From positions 623,066 through 687,065 of the forward strand of contig NZ_LT985323.1 in NCBI RefSeq assembly GCF_900290275.1: DNA of 64,000 nt, read 5' to 3'. The position numbers and the translations under genes were made by a program. Origin of the DNA: Prevotella merdae (GTDB lineage: Bacteria; Bacteroidota; Bacteroidia; Bacteroidales; Bacteroidaceae). Positions 1 to 8,870 of the stretch are shown in pieces. Under the pieces are notes generated by a model, which was not told the DNA's origin, did not search any database, and saw only the letters and a program-made list of their open reading frames with translations. How positions within the stretch are numbered: the stretch's first letter is position 1; every line of letters starts with the position of its first letter.

Positions 1-37
1 ATACGGACTTGTAATCTATGGGCTGAGTTCTATTCAT
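1..37 (-). CDS. possible 5' end of a minus-strand gene cut by the window edge
   Basis: An ATG at 37 opens a frame that runs without a stop to base 1 and reads MNRTQPIDYKSV. It lies four bases downstream of a TATCTTTGC box. Twelve codons are too few to identify a product. If the box is the promoter, the message would be leaderless or the true start lies further downstream, outside the window. Confidence 0.25.
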   Translation of the reverse strand, partial: MNRTQPIDYKSV

Positions 38-40
38 GAC

Positions 41-49
41 GCAAAGATA
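41..49 (-). promoter_or_regulatory. Bacteroidetes -7 box (TATCTTTGC)
   Basis: On the minus strand TATCTTTGC matches the TAnnTTTGC element of the Bacteroidetes primary sigma factor. No TTG lies at the usual 19-22 nt upstream, so only the -7 half is supported. It points toward the left edge. Confidence 0.45.
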
Positions 50-120
50 AACAATAATATTGGATTGTTAAAAACACAACAATATTATTTGATCCCATAT
101 CAATGTAGTGAGCGCTATTA

Positions 121-1116
121 TTATATCTCCTTTTCGCGGTAAATCACCTTATTGGCGCCACTCGTTATCTCCAAGGCTTCAGGATGCTCCTTGATAAAAG
201 AGTCGATATGGCGAACACGCTTGCTCTCGAGTATCTCATCAACAGCTATCAGTATGCCTGTTTCCTCAACATCACCAAAACCGTAGTTGATGGCTGTACC
301 AAAAAGCTTCATCGTTGGCGACAACGACATATAAGCATTGACAAGCGGCGGAATGTTGTAACCCAAGGCACGTACCTCACGGTTTAGGATTAGATAATCC
401 TTCTTGAAATCATCCTCGCAGAACAGCTTCTTCAACTCATCCTCCGGCGTTTCTATCTTAAGCGGCTTGAGCGGGATGATAAGGTTCTCCTTATCGTCGA
501 AATGCTTCTTGAGGAAGTAGAGAATCATATCCCTACCCCTTCGGATGTAAGATGGATACATCGTCATCTTGCCAAAGAAATAGCGCACATTAGGCTTTAT
601 AACGGTAAGTGCACCAAGTCCGTCCCAAAGATTATCAAGTGCAAAGAGGCTCTTTGAGCCACGTCGTGTGCTCTGATACTCAAGAGTTACGAACGAGCGA
701 CCCAGCTCTACGGTGTACGGCATATAATCCTTTAGGAACTTGTCGGAGAAATGGAACATGTGGCTTGTTGCAAGCTTAGGCTGTCCTTTCTCGTCAAGTT
801 CCCAGTCGGAACCCAACAGATAACGATAGCCACCTATAATCTCCTCGGCCTCAGGATTCCACACAATGAGCTGCTTATAGCAATTAGGACATGTGTCAAA
901 CTCGTCAATATCCAACGGCTTGCCAGTGCCGCCTCCCGCCTCACGAAAAGCAATCTCGCGCAGACGTCCTATCTCGCGCATCACATTAGGCGCGTTATGC
1001 GCTGTGATGACATAAATCTCGTTGTGGCTCTTATTGGTCATACGGAGCTGACGCTCGGGTGTAAGCTCGCTCTTCAACAGCTCCTTACTGACCGGTTCTA
1101 TTATTGGCTCTTCCAT
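121..1116 (-). CDS. glsB: GNAT-type N-acyltransferase, GlsB-like (glycine lipid synthesis)
   Basis: This 331-residue protein has the N-acyltransferase (hemolysin/OlsB-like) GNAT fold seen in Bacteroidetes glycine-lipid synthesis. Its likely reaction is transfer of a 3-hydroxy fatty acyl chain to the amino group of glycine. Visible family features are the central IGGYRYLLG strand around residues 94-102 and the ELGRSFVTLEYQ segment around 137-148. It lies downstream of a PlsC-type acyltransferase on the same strand with an 88-bp A-rich spacer, matching the GlsB/GlsA pairing known from Bacteroides, where the two make N-acyl and then O-acyl glycine lipids. The call rests on family resemblance and gene pairing. 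Substrate specificity is inferred. Confidence 0.75.
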   Translation of the reverse strand: MEEPIIEPVSKELLKSELTPERQLRMTNKSHNEIYVITAHNAPNVMREIGRLREIAFREAGGGTGKPLDIDEFDTCPNCYKQLIVWNPEAEEIIGGYRYLLGSDWELDEKGQPKLATSHMFHFSDKFLKDYMPYTVELGRSFVTLEYQSTRRGSKSLFALDNLWDGLGALTVIKPNVRYFFGKMTMYPSYIRRGRDMILYFLKKHFDDKENLIIPLKPLKIETPEDELKKLFCEDDFKKDYLILNREVRALGYNIPPLVNAYMSLSPTMKLFGTAINYGFGDVEETGILIAVDEILESKRVRHIDSFIKEHPEALEITSGANKVIYREKEI

Positions 1117-1204
1117 GTTGTATTCTTCGAATATGTCTACAGGCCATACGGCCCTATTTTATCTTTTACGTTTTGGCTTTTTACCTTTTTACTCTTTTAT
1201 CTTT
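1117..1204 (-). repeat. A-rich short tandem repeat spacer (GTAAAA(A/G)G-type)
   Basis: On the minus strand the spacer between the two acyltransferase genes is a run of 7-9-nt units such as GGTAAAAAG, GATAAAAGA and GGTAAAAGG. A shorter array of the same type precedes infB (35663-35705). It holds no ORF, terminator or clear promoter. Such arrays vary by slippage. Confidence 0.6.
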
Positions 1205-2050
1205 TTACCCTTTTACCTTTTGAGGCAGGTCGTATACAGCATCCTCCACCCATTGAGCCCACTGCTGCGCCGTGCGGCTACGGTCGAATGTTTGCCATGG
1301 TATAGGCTTGCCTATATGTATGGTAAAATGCTTGCCCACATTGCGATACATCTCGTCCACAAGGAATATCATGGCAAGATTGAACGGTAGGAAACGGTCG
1401 CTGAACTTGGCTATGCGATAAAAGCGAGCCGAGTTGGTTCCACTGAAATGAATGGGTACGATATCGCGCTGACACTCCACGCTCTTCTTGATAAACGTCT
1501 TTGTCCACGGTATATCGTGTATAGAGCCGTCGGGCTGGCGACGACTATTAAGCCCAGCTGGGAACATCAGCATATGATTGTCGCTCTTGAAGCCAGCCTC
1601 AACCATACGCGGAAAGTCGCGACTGTTGCGGCCTGTCTTGTTTATACCTATACAAACGGGAGCAAGACCAGGCAAGTTCATAAGCAGATCGTTGACAAGA
1701 TAGCGGAAACGCCCATCGTAATGACGACCTATTATAGCACCGAGCGCCACTCCATCCTGTCCTCCAAGCGGATGATTGGACACAAAAGTATAAAGACGCC
1801 CATCGTCCTTGGATGGCAAATTCTCCTTGCCCACTATCTCAATATCCATCTTAAGATAGCGCACGCAAGCCTCGAGCCAATCCACACCCGTAAGGTTGCG
1901 GCTGTCCCATATAAACTTGTTCACCTGGTCCTGGTGAATAATGCGCTTGAGCCATGACGTAAGAACCCCCGGTACATAACGTGCCTTTGGCCCCATCTTG
2001 CTGCTGAGTATCTTGTCAATGTCGATTGTATGCTCTGAAATTTCGTTCAT
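1205..2050 (-). CDS. glsA: PlsC-like O-acyltransferase, GlsA-like (glycine lipid synthesis)
   Basis: A 281-residue lysophospholipid acyltransferase-like protein, expected to O-acylate N-acyl glycine at the membrane. The acyltransferase block is visible as VSNHPLGGQDG, and the later FPAGLNSRR corresponds to the FPEGxxSR block. The His-to-Asp spacing is H-x5-D, one residue longer than the classical HX4D. The start is placed at 2050 (MNEISEHT), not at an in-frame ATG at 2089, because a TACTTTTG box at 2085-2078 lies between them. It is the first gene of the pair with the GNAT gene. GlsA is the best assignment; a general PlsC-family lipid acyltransferase is the alternative. Confidence 0.75.
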   Translation of the reverse strand: MNEISEHTIDIDKILSSKMGPKARYVPGVLTSWLKRIIHQDQVNKFIWDSRNLTGVDWLEACVRYLKMDIEIVGKENLPSKDDGRLYTFVSNHPLGGQDGVALGAIIGRHYDGRFRYLVNDLLMNLPGLAPVCIGINKTGRNSRDFPRMVEAGFKSDNHMLMFPAGLNSRRQPDGSIHDIPWTKTFIKKSVECQRDIVPIHFSGTNSARFYRIAKFSDRFLPFNLAMIFLVDEMYRNVGKHFTIHIGKPIPWQTFDRSRTAQQWAQWVEDAVYDLPQKVKG

Positions 2051-2077
2051 CTTGACCTGAAAAATGCTATTTGGGTA

Positions 2078-2085
2078 CAAAAGTA
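2078..2085 (-). promoter_or_regulatory. -7 promoter box for the glsA-glsB pair
   Basis: TACTTTTG on the minus strand fits TAnnTTTG and ends 27 nt before the ATG at 2050. No TTG is seen at canonical distance. It also decides the start, since the longer ORF would begin upstream of it. Confidence 0.5.
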
Positions 2086-2180
2086 ACACATCTTTTTCAG
2101 ATACATTCCATTTAACACAAGAAATATATCTTTTTAATAATTTTGATACCTAAATGTAGACTCGTATGCGGATTTTTATG

Positions 2181-2189
2181 TACCTTTAC
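2181..2189 (+). promoter_or_regulatory. -7 promoter box for rsmH and the dcw cluster
   Basis: TACCTTTAC resembles TAnnTTTGC with one change and sits 21 nt before the ATG at 2211. It lies inside the longer rsmH ORF that opens at 2166, which argues for the downstream start. No convincing TTG is seen upstream. Confidence 0.4.
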
Positions 2190-2210
2190 ACCCAAATACG
2201 CTTATTAATA

Positions 2211-3155
2211 ATGTATAAGGACAATATAGAACATACAACCAGCATAAAGACCGCCGAAGGTTACCACGTACCTGTGCTTCTTGACGAAAGCATAGACGGG
2301 CTCAACCTAAAACCAGGCGGCATATATGTAGACGTGACATTCGGCGGAGGCGGACACTCAAGAGAGATTCTATCACGACTCGCCCACGACGCTCATCTCT
2401 ACAGCTTTGACCAGGATGCAGATGCCGAGCAGAACATTGGGGAACCCGATGACAGATTCACCTTTGTAAGAAGCAACTTCAGATACCTAAAGAACTGGAT
2501 GCGCTACTATGGTGTGGAGCACATAGATGGTCTGCTTGCCGACCTTGGCGTATCGTCGCACCACTTTGACGATGCTGAGCGAGGTTTCTCATTCCGATTC
2601 GACGCGCCATTAGACATGCGAATGAACAAGCGTGCCGGACAAACAGCTGCCGATATTGTCAATACTTACGACGAGACAAAACTGGCAGACGTTTTCTACA
2701 TATATGGCGAGATGAAGAACTCAAGACGCATTGCGGCTGCCGTTGCCAAGGCAAGACAAGCCAAGGAGATTAAGACAACGAGCGACTTTCTTGCTGCCGT
2801 GGAGCCTTTATTCCGTAAGGAACGCGAGAAAAAGGAGATGGCTAAGCTGTTCCAAGCATTACGCATCGAAGTTAATCATGAGATGGACGCGCTAAAGGAA
2901 ATGCTGGCATCGGCTACAGAACTGCTGACACCCGGCGGACGTCTATCGGTAATAACCTACCACTCGCTTGAAGACCGCATCGTAAAGAACTATATGAAGG
3001 CGGGCAATGCGGAAGGCAAGGTAGACCAAGACTTCTTCGGACGAACAAACACGCCATTCAAGACAGTGGGCAAGCTTATAATTCCTACTGATGAGGAGCA
3101 AGAGCGCAACCCACGAAGCCGAAGCGCAAAACTGCGTATAGCTGAGAAAAAATAA
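2211..3155 (+). CDS. rsmH: 16S rRNA (cytosine-1402-N4)-methyltransferase RsmH
   Basis: Methylates N4 of C1402 in the 16S rRNA decoding centre using S-adenosylmethionine. The protein has 314 residues from the chosen start, close to the family norm. It shows YHVPVLLDE near the N terminus, the SAM-binding DVTFGGGGHSREIL, the DGLLADLGVSSHHFD block, RGFSFRFDAPLDMRM and the late YHSLEDRIVK motif. The ORF is open from 2166, but those first 15 residues are unlike the family and contain the promoter box. It heads the dcw cluster directly; the mraZ gene often found before it is absent. A 5-bp gap to ftsL implies co-transcription. Confidence 0.95.
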   Translation: MYKDNIEHTTSIKTAEGYHVPVLLDESIDGLNLKPGGIYVDVTFGGGGHSREILSRLAHDAHLYSFDQDADAEQNIGEPDDRFTFVRSNFRYLKNWMRYYGVEHIDGLLADLGVSSHHFDDAERGFSFRFDAPLDMRMNKRAGQTAADIVNTYDETKLADVFYIYGEMKNSRRIAAAVAKARQAKEIKTTSDFLAAVEPLFRKEREKKEMAKLFQALRIEVNHEMDALKEMLASATELLTPGGRLSVITYHSLEDRIVKNYMKAGNAEGKVDQDFFGRTNTPFKTVGKLIIPTDEEQERNPRSRSAKLRIAEKK

Positions 3156-3160
3156 ACATT

Positions 3161-3637
3161 ATGGAGACTGAAAAGAATCAACCAGACGCACGACTCATCC
3201 TCGAACATCTTGAGGAAAAGGCCGATAAGGATACCGAACGGGAGGCGCCATCGCTTAAGACCATCATACGAGAGCAAGCCACTGAGGAGGACATGCCCTT
3301 TGCCAAGAACCTTACACTGCGCAAGATTCTGGGCGGCGACATACTGAGCGCTAACGTCATAAGACAGCAAATATGGCTGATACTGCTAATATCGCTATTT
3401 ATCGTGGTATACATATCCAACAGATACAAGTGCCAGCAGGACCTTATACGCATAAGTTCCCTAACCGAACAACTTAAGGACGCCAAATACAGAGCACTGT
3501 CGTCAAGTAGCGACCTGACACAAATGACACGCGAGAGCAAGGTGCTTGAGCAACTTAAAACCTGCCAGGACAGTACATTGCAGATAGCAACTCAGCCACC
3601 ATACATAATTAATGTTCCAAACACAGAAGAAAAATGA
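3161..3637 (+). CDS. ftsL: FtsL-like divisome protein
   Basis: A 158-residue bitopic protein with a polar N-terminal cytoplasmic region, one hydrophobic segment at about residues 71-86 (IWLILLISLFIVVYIS) and a short periplasmic part rich in heptad-like leucines. This topology and its position between rsmH and ftsI are those of FtsL, which with FtsB/FtsQ activates septal synthesis. Sequence conservation in FtsL is low, so the call depends on topology and synteny. The N-terminal tail of about 70 residues is long for FtsL but usual in Bacteroidetes. The stop overlaps the ftsI start in an ATGA. Confidence 0.8.
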   Translation: METEKNQPDARLILEHLEEKADKDTEREAPSLKTIIREQATEEDMPFAKNLTLRKILGGDILSANVIRQQIWLILLISLFIVVYISNRYKCQQDLIRISSLTEQLKDAKYRALSSSSDLTQMTRESKVLEQLKTCQDSTLQIATQPPYIINVPNTEEK

Positions 3638-5793
3638 GCAAGTTTGACAGCAAGAAAGCAATGCCAAGATTCAGTTTCATAGCTATACTTATGACGCTGA
3701 TAGCTGTCGCCGTACTGGGCAAGACTATGTACATCATGACTGCCAAGCACGACTTCTGGATGCAAGTGGCCGACCGTGTGAAGGTAGACAGCCTAAGCAC
3801 ACCACCGGTACGCGGCAACATTCTAAGCTGCGACGGACAATTAATGGCATCGTCGTTGCCACAATATAAATTGTTTGTCGACTTCAGAGCCATACACACA
3901 GCAGATAAAGACTCGCTGTTTGAGGTAAAACTCGATTCTATATGCGACGGACTGAACGCTATATTCCCCGAACGCTCGGCTGCCGAGTTCAAGGAACATC
4001 TACTTGAGGGATATCAAAAGCAGAAAGCCCACTGGCCTATATGGCCAAGACGTGTGAACTACAGCACCTATTCGGAGGTAAAACGTTTGCCTATATTCTG
4101 CCTGAAGAAGAATCGCGGCGGATTCCACACCGAGGAGTTCAATGCACGCAAGCAGGCATACGGATCGCTGGCTCTGCGAACAATAGGCAAGATGTTCGGC
4201 GAGATAGACTCGGCACAATGCGGACTGGAGCTATCGTACGACTCGCTGCTTAGAGGCGAGAACGGTATAAGCCACGGTAAGAAGGTACTAAACAAATTTC
4301 TATACCTTACAGACCGCGCACCGGTAGACGGTGCTGACATCGTGACTACAATCGACGTATCGATGCAAGACCTTGCCGAACGTGCCTTGCTCAACGAGCT
4401 GTACAAGATTAACGCCAACGTAGGTGTGGCCATCGTTATGGAGGTTAAGACGGGAGACGTCAAGGCTATAGTAAACATGACAAAGTGTGCCGACGGCACA
4501 TATAATGAGATAAAGAACCATGCAGTAAGCGATTTGCTTGAACCAGGTTCTGTATTCAAGACCGCCTCAATAATGGTAGCACTCGACGATGGTGTGGTAG
4601 ACACAACTGCCTACGTAGATACGGGATGCGGTGTATGGCCAATGTACGGTCGCGAAATGAAAGACCACAACTGGCGACGCGGAGGATACGGTATGCTCAA
4701 ACTGCCACAAACGTTGTGGGTAAGTTCAAACATCGGTGTAAGTAGAATAATTGACGACCACTACCACAACACTCCGGAGAAGTATGTTGAGGGAATTAGA
4801 CGACTGGGCCTTGCAGACGACCTACACCTACCAATACCGGGCTACTCGCCGGCAAGAATACGTATGCCGAAGAAAGACTCAAGAGGCAAACAATACGTAA
4901 ACTGGAGCAAGACCACACTGCCATGGATGAGTATAGGCTACGAAACGCAAGTACCGCCTATATCAACCTTGACCTTCTACAACGCCATAGCCAACGGCGG
5001 CAAGATGATGCGCCCAAGATTTGTAAAAGAGGTGCGCAAGAACGGCCAGGTTGTAGAGACATTTGCGCCAGTGGTAATGCGAGAGCAGATAGCCAAGCCT
5101 ACAACAATAAAGAAGATAACGCACATCCTGGAGCAAGTGGTGAGCGTAGGACTGGGAAAGAAGGCAGGTTCGCCATCGTTCCTTGTTGCAGGCAAAACAG
5201 GTACGGCACAGATATCAAAAGGCGCGGCGGGCTATAAGAGCGGACAGATGAACTACCTATTGTCGTTTGCCGGATTCTTCCCCGCTTATGAGCCACGGTA
5301 CAGTTGCATCGTATGTATACAGAAGTCGGGATTACCTGCATCAGGAGGCGGAATGAGTGGAGTTGTGTTTCACGATATAGCCGAAGGCATTATGGCTCAG
5401 AGCCTAAAACTTGAGGCAATCGACGCACGCGACTCGCTTTCCATCCTTATACCACAGGTAAAGAATGGCAACATACTGGCTGCCGACTATGTGCTTACAC
5501 ACTTAGGCTTTGAGCCTCGCGCAGACTGGACAGGATCTTATGCCAACGGCAACCCGATATGGGGACGCGCAACAGAGACAAATGGAAAAACCATCAATCT
5601 ACAACGTGAGCCATTAGGCGAACGCTCACAAATGCCGGATGTGCATGGTATGGGAGCACGCGATGCCGTATATCTTATCGAAAGCCGCGGACTGAAAGTG
5701 AAGCTGCACGGACGAGGCAAGGTGGTAGAACAGAGCATCGGTCCAGGAAGCAAGATTGCCAAAGGAATGACTTGTGTACTGCGACTCGCCTAA
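3634..5793 (+). CDS. ftsI: Peptidoglycan D,D-transpeptidase FtsI (PBP3) with C-terminal PASTA domain
   Basis: Class B penicillin-binding protein that cross-links septal peptidoglycan. It has a membrane anchor at about residues 14-36, a PBP dimerization domain with the early RGNILSCDG motif, and a transpeptidase domain. The three catalytic motifs are Ser306-V-F-Lys309, S364-S-N366 and K521-T-G523. The final 80 residues (from about 640, MPDVHGMGARDAV) form a single PASTA domain, as in many Bacteroidetes FtsI and Gram-positive SpoVD. Length is 719 residues. It overlaps ftsL by 4 bp and is followed 67 bp later by murE. Confidence 0.95.
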   Translation: MSKFDSKKAMPRFSFIAILMTLIAVAVLGKTMYIMTAKHDFWMQVADRVKVDSLSTPPVRGNILSCDGQLMASSLPQYKLFVDFRAIHTADKDSLFEVKLDSICDGLNAIFPERSAAEFKEHLLEGYQKQKAHWPIWPRRVNYSTYSEVKRLPIFCLKKNRGGFHTEEFNARKQAYGSLALRTIGKMFGEIDSAQCGLELSYDSLLRGENGISHGKKVLNKFLYLTDRAPVDGADIVTTIDVSMQDLAERALLNELYKINANVGVAIVMEVKTGDVKAIVNMTKCADGTYNEIKNHAVSDLLEPGSVFKTASIMVALDDGVVDTTAYVDTGCGVWPMYGREMKDHNWRRGGYGMLKLPQTLWVSSNIGVSRIIDDHYHNTPEKYVEGIRRLGLADDLHLPIPGYSPARIRMPKKDSRGKQYVNWSKTTLPWMSIGYETQVPPISTLTFYNAIANGGKMMRPRFVKEVRKNGQVVETFAPVVMREQIAKPTTIKKITHILEQVVSVGLGKKAGSPSFLVAGKTGTAQISKGAAGYKSGQMNYLLSFAGFFPAYEPRYSCIVCIQKSGLPASGGGMSGVVFHDIAEGIMAQSLKLEAIDARDSLSILIPQVKNGNILAADYVLTHLGFEPRADWTGSYANGNPIWGRATETNGKTINLQREPLGERSQMPDVHGMGARDAVYLIESRGLKVKLHGRGKVVEQSIGPGSKIAKGMTCVLRLA

Positions 5794-5860
5794 GGCGAAG
5801 GTAATGCAACAATGTAAACAATGTAATAAAAGACATAAAATATAATTCTAAATAATAGAA

Positions 5861-7312
5861 ATGAAACTTAAGGAATTGCTCAAAGATATCCCCGTAGTTG
5901 CTATAGTAGGCAGCGAGGATGTTGAAATCACAGACGTGAACATCGACTCACGCCGCATCAAAGATGGCCATCTCTTCATAGCAATGAAGGGAACGCAGGT
6001 AGACGGTCACAAGTTTGTGCCCAAGGCAATAGAGCTTGGAGCAAAGGCTGTGATGTGCGAGGACATGCCTGAAGAAAAAGCCGAGGGCGTGACATATGTC
6101 CAGGTGGAGTCGACAGAAGATGTTGTGGGCAAGGTTGCCACAACATTCCACGGCAACCCATCTACAAAGCTAAAGCTTGTGGGCGTAACTGGAACCAACG
6201 GCAAGACCACTATCGCCACCTTATTATATAATATGTTTACAAAGATGGGGCACAAGTGTGGCTTGCTGTCTACCGTATGCAATTATATCATAGACGAGGC
6301 AATACCAGCCGACCACACCACTCCGGACCCAATAGAGCTTAACCGCCTGCTCGACCGCATGGTACAAGCAGGATGCGAGTATGCCTTTATGGAATGCTCG
6401 TCACACGCCATTGCACAGAAGCGCATTGGCGGACTGACCTTTGCGGGTGGCATATTCACCAACCTTACACGCGACCATCTCGACTATCACAAGACATTCG
6501 AGAACTACCGCAATGCCAAGAAGGCCTTCTTCGACTCACTGCCTAAGACTGCCTTTGCCATAACTAACGCCGACGACAAGAACGGCATGGTGATGGTACA
6601 GAACACTAAGGCAACAGTAAAGACATACTCAATACGAACTGTGGCCGACTTCAAGGCCCGCATTATAGAGTGCCACTTTGAGGGCATGTACCTTGAGATG
6701 GACGGACACGAGGTAGGTGTACAGTTTATTGGCAAATTCAATGTAAGCAACCTGTTGGCCGTATATGCAGCTGCCGTAATGTTGGGCAAGTCGCCCGAGG
6801 ATGTGCTGGTGGTAATGAGCACATTGCATAGCGTAAGCGGACGCCTTGAACCTATACACTCGCCAGAAGGATATACAGCTGTAGTAGACTATGCACATAC
6901 ACCGGACGCTTTGGAGAATGTACTCAACGCCATACATGAGGTTCTCGACGGCAAAGGACACGTAATAACAGTATGTGGTGCAGGTGGCAACCGCGACAAA
7001 GGCAAGCGACCACTTATGGCACAAGAGGCTGTAAAACAGAGTGACAAAGTGATTATCACAAGCGACAATCCACGTTTTGAGGAGCCACAAGATATCATCA
7101 ACGACATGCTTGCCGGACTAAACGCGCAGCAGATGAAGAAAGTTATCTCTATAGTAGACCGCCGCGAGGCTATACGCACAGCCTGCATGATGGCACAGAA
7201 GGGCGATGTAATACTCATTGCCGGCAAGGGTCACGAAAATTATCAAGAGATTAAGGGCGTGAAGCACCACTTCGACGACCATGAGGTTGTAAAGGAATGT
7301 TTTAAGAATTAA
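5861..7312 (+). CDS. murE: UDP-MurNAc-L-Ala-D-Glu:meso-diaminopimelate ligase MurE
   Basis: ATP-dependent ligase adding the third residue of the stem peptide in the cytoplasm. The Mur ligase P-loop GTNGKTT lies at residues 111-117, and the central block ending DHLDYHKT is clear. The substrate-specific motif DNPR at 402-405 is the form associated with meso-diaminopimelate rather than lysine. Length 483 residues is normal. It is separated from mraY by a 243-bp repeat-filled spacer that breaks the otherwise tight dcw spacing. Confidence 0.96.
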   Translation: MKLKELLKDIPVVAIVGSEDVEITDVNIDSRRIKDGHLFIAMKGTQVDGHKFVPKAIELGAKAVMCEDMPEEKAEGVTYVQVESTEDVVGKVATTFHGNPSTKLKLVGVTGTNGKTTIATLLYNMFTKMGHKCGLLSTVCNYIIDEAIPADHTTPDPIELNRLLDRMVQAGCEYAFMECSSHAIAQKRIGGLTFAGGIFTNLTRDHLDYHKTFENYRNAKKAFFDSLPKTAFAITNADDKNGMVMVQNTKATVKTYSIRTVADFKARIIECHFEGMYLEMDGHEVGVQFIGKFNVSNLLAVYAAAVMLGKSPEDVLVVMSTLHSVSGRLEPIHSPEGYTAVVDYAHTPDALENVLNAIHEVLDGKGHVITVCGAGGNRDKGKRPLMAQEAVKQSDKVIITSDNPRFEEPQDIINDMLAGLNAQQMKKVISIVDRREAIRTACMMAQKGDVILIAGKGHENYQEIKGVKHHFDDHEVVKECFKN

Positions 7313-7555
7313 GAATTAAGAGTTACGAATTAGGAGTTGTCGGCTACGCCGATTAGGAGTTTTTGAGTTTTGAATTTTGAATTTTGAATTGTCGGCTACG
7401 CCGATTAGGAATTATTTAATTTTGAATTCAAAACTCAACATTGCCAAAGGCAACAACTCAAAACTCAAGACTCAAAACTCAAGACTCAAAACTCAAAATT
7501 CAACATTGCCAAAGGCAACAATTCAAAACTCAAAACTCAAAATTCAAAACTCAAG
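7313..7555 (+). repeat. A/T-rich decamer repeat array with paired short palindromes
   Basis: The murE-mraY spacer holds a T-rich left half (units like GAGTTTTGAATTTT) and an A-rich right half (units like AACTCAAAATTC) that are roughly inverted copies and could pair in RNA. Two copies of the palindrome GTCGGCTACGCCGAT lie at 7339 and 7391 and two copies of TTGCCAAAGGCAA at 7441 and 7506. Related A-rich units occur before speA (46370-46396), before recA (56453-56480) and in the sufE-cyclotransferase spacer (51705-51750). ORFs through this array are repeat translations. Confidence 0.8.
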
Positions 7556-8824
7556 ATGTTATACTATCTTTTCCGCTTCCTCGAACAATACGGCATAAGC
7601 GGCTCACACATGTGGGGCTACATATCATTCCGTTCGTTGTTAGCACTCATCCTCTCGCTCATTATCTCGGCATGGTTCGGCGAGAGATTTATCAAGTATC
7701 TAAAAAGCAAACAAATAACCGAGACACAGCGCGACGCAAGTATTGACCCGTTCGGTGTAAAGAAAATAGGTGTGCCATCAATGGGTGGCATCATTATTAT
7801 TGTGGCTATACTTGTGCCTGTACTGCTGCTTGGCCGTCTACGCAACATATACCTGTTGCTTATGATTGTCACAACGGTATGGTTGGGATTTCTCGGTGGT
7901 ATGGACGATTTTATCAAAATATTCCGCCGCAACAAAGAGGGACTTAAAGGCAAATACAAGATTGTTGGTCAGATAGGTATCGGACTTATTGTAGGTCTAA
8001 CCCTGTGGGCATCGCCTGATGTCAAGATGAACGAGAATCTTGCCTACGAGAAGCAAGGCCACGAAATAGTGGTAAAACATAGAGCAGAAGCACGCAAGTC
8101 GCTAAAGACAACAATTCCATTTGTAAAGGGCCACAACCTTGACTACTCGCGTATAACAAGCATATTCGGCGAGCACCGCGTAGCAGCCGGCTGGATATTG
8201 TTTGTAATTATGACAATATTCGTGGTGACTGCCGTAAGCAATGGTGCCAACCTAAACGATGGTATGGACGGTATGTGCGCAGGCAACTCAGCCATTATAG
8301 GTGTGGCATTGGGCATACTGGCATATGTAAGCTCGCACATCGAGTATGCCAGCTATCTCAACATTATGTACATACCTGGATCGGAAGAACTGGTAGTGTT
8401 CCTATGCGCATTCATTGGTGCACTGATAGGCTTCCTGTGGTACAATGCCTATCCTGCACAAGTGTTTATGGGCGACACAGGCTCGCTGACCATTGGCGGT
8501 ATCATTGCCGTTACAGCAATTATCATACACAAGGAACTTATGCTCCCGATATTGTGCGGCATCTTCTTTGTAGAGAGCCTCAGCGTTATACTGCAGGTTT
8601 ACTACTACAAACTTGGCAAACGACACGGCGTAAAGCAGCGCATATTTAAGCGCACACCTATACACGACAACTTCCGCACACAACAGTTGCAACTCGACCC
8701 TGAGTGCAAATACCTAATAAAGAAGCCAAAAGGTGCCATCCACGAGTCGAAGATTACAATACGTTTCTGGATAACCACCATCATATTGGCGGCTCTCACA
8801 ATAATAACACTAAAAATAAGATAA
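7556..8824 (+). CDS. mraY: Phospho-N-acetylmuramoyl-pentapeptide transferase MraY
   Basis: Integral membrane enzyme transferring phospho-MurNAc-pentapeptide to undecaprenyl phosphate to give lipid I. The 422-residue protein is multi-spanning and shows the MraY blocks PSMGGIIII, GGMDDFIKI, NLNDGMDGMCAG and FMGDTGSL, with the conserved aspartates. It is longer than the E. coli enzyme because of a hydrophilic insertion at about residues 155-200, a length usual in Bacteroidetes. The ATG at 7556 lies immediately after the repeat array. Confidence 0.96.
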   Translation: MLYYLFRFLEQYGISGSHMWGYISFRSLLALILSLIISAWFGERFIKYLKSKQITETQRDASIDPFGVKKIGVPSMGGIIIIVAILVPVLLLGRLRNIYLLLMIVTTVWLGFLGGMDDFIKIFRRNKEGLKGKYKIVGQIGIGLIVGLTLWASPDVKMNENLAYEKQGHEIVVKHRAEARKSLKTTIPFVKGHNLDYSRITSIFGEHRVAAGWILFVIMTIFVVTAVSNGANLNDGMDGMCAGNSAIIGVALGILAYVSSHIEYASYLNIMYIPGSEELVVFLCAFIGALIGFLWYNAYPAQVFMGDTGSLTIGGIIAVTAIIIHKELMLPILCGIFFVESLSVILQVYYYKLGKRHGVKQRIFKRTPIHDNFRTQQLQLDPECKYLIKKPKGAIHESKITIRFWITTIILAALTIITLKIR

Positions 8825-8833
8825 CAAATATCT

Positions 8834-8852
8834 CTCCCCCATTATCGGGGAG
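8834..8852 (+). other. intra-operon hairpin between mraY and murD
   Basis: CTCCCC and GGGGAG pair across a 7-nt loop in the 46-bp mraY-murD gap. There is no following T-run, so it is unlikely to be a strong terminator. It may mark RNA processing or stability. Confidence 0.4.
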
Positions 8853-8870
8853 TGGCCAATAAACAATAAT

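Noticed and set aside
1115..1390. Plus-strand ORFs over the glsA-glsB spacer
   Set aside because: They arise from the T-rich repeat and the reverse of glsA, with no domain or promoter.
7377..7746. Short plus-strand ORFs rich in Asn, Lys and Ser across the murE-mraY spacer
   Set aside because: They are translations of the A-rich decamer array and change with frame. The mraY frame starts at 7556 with a clear product.
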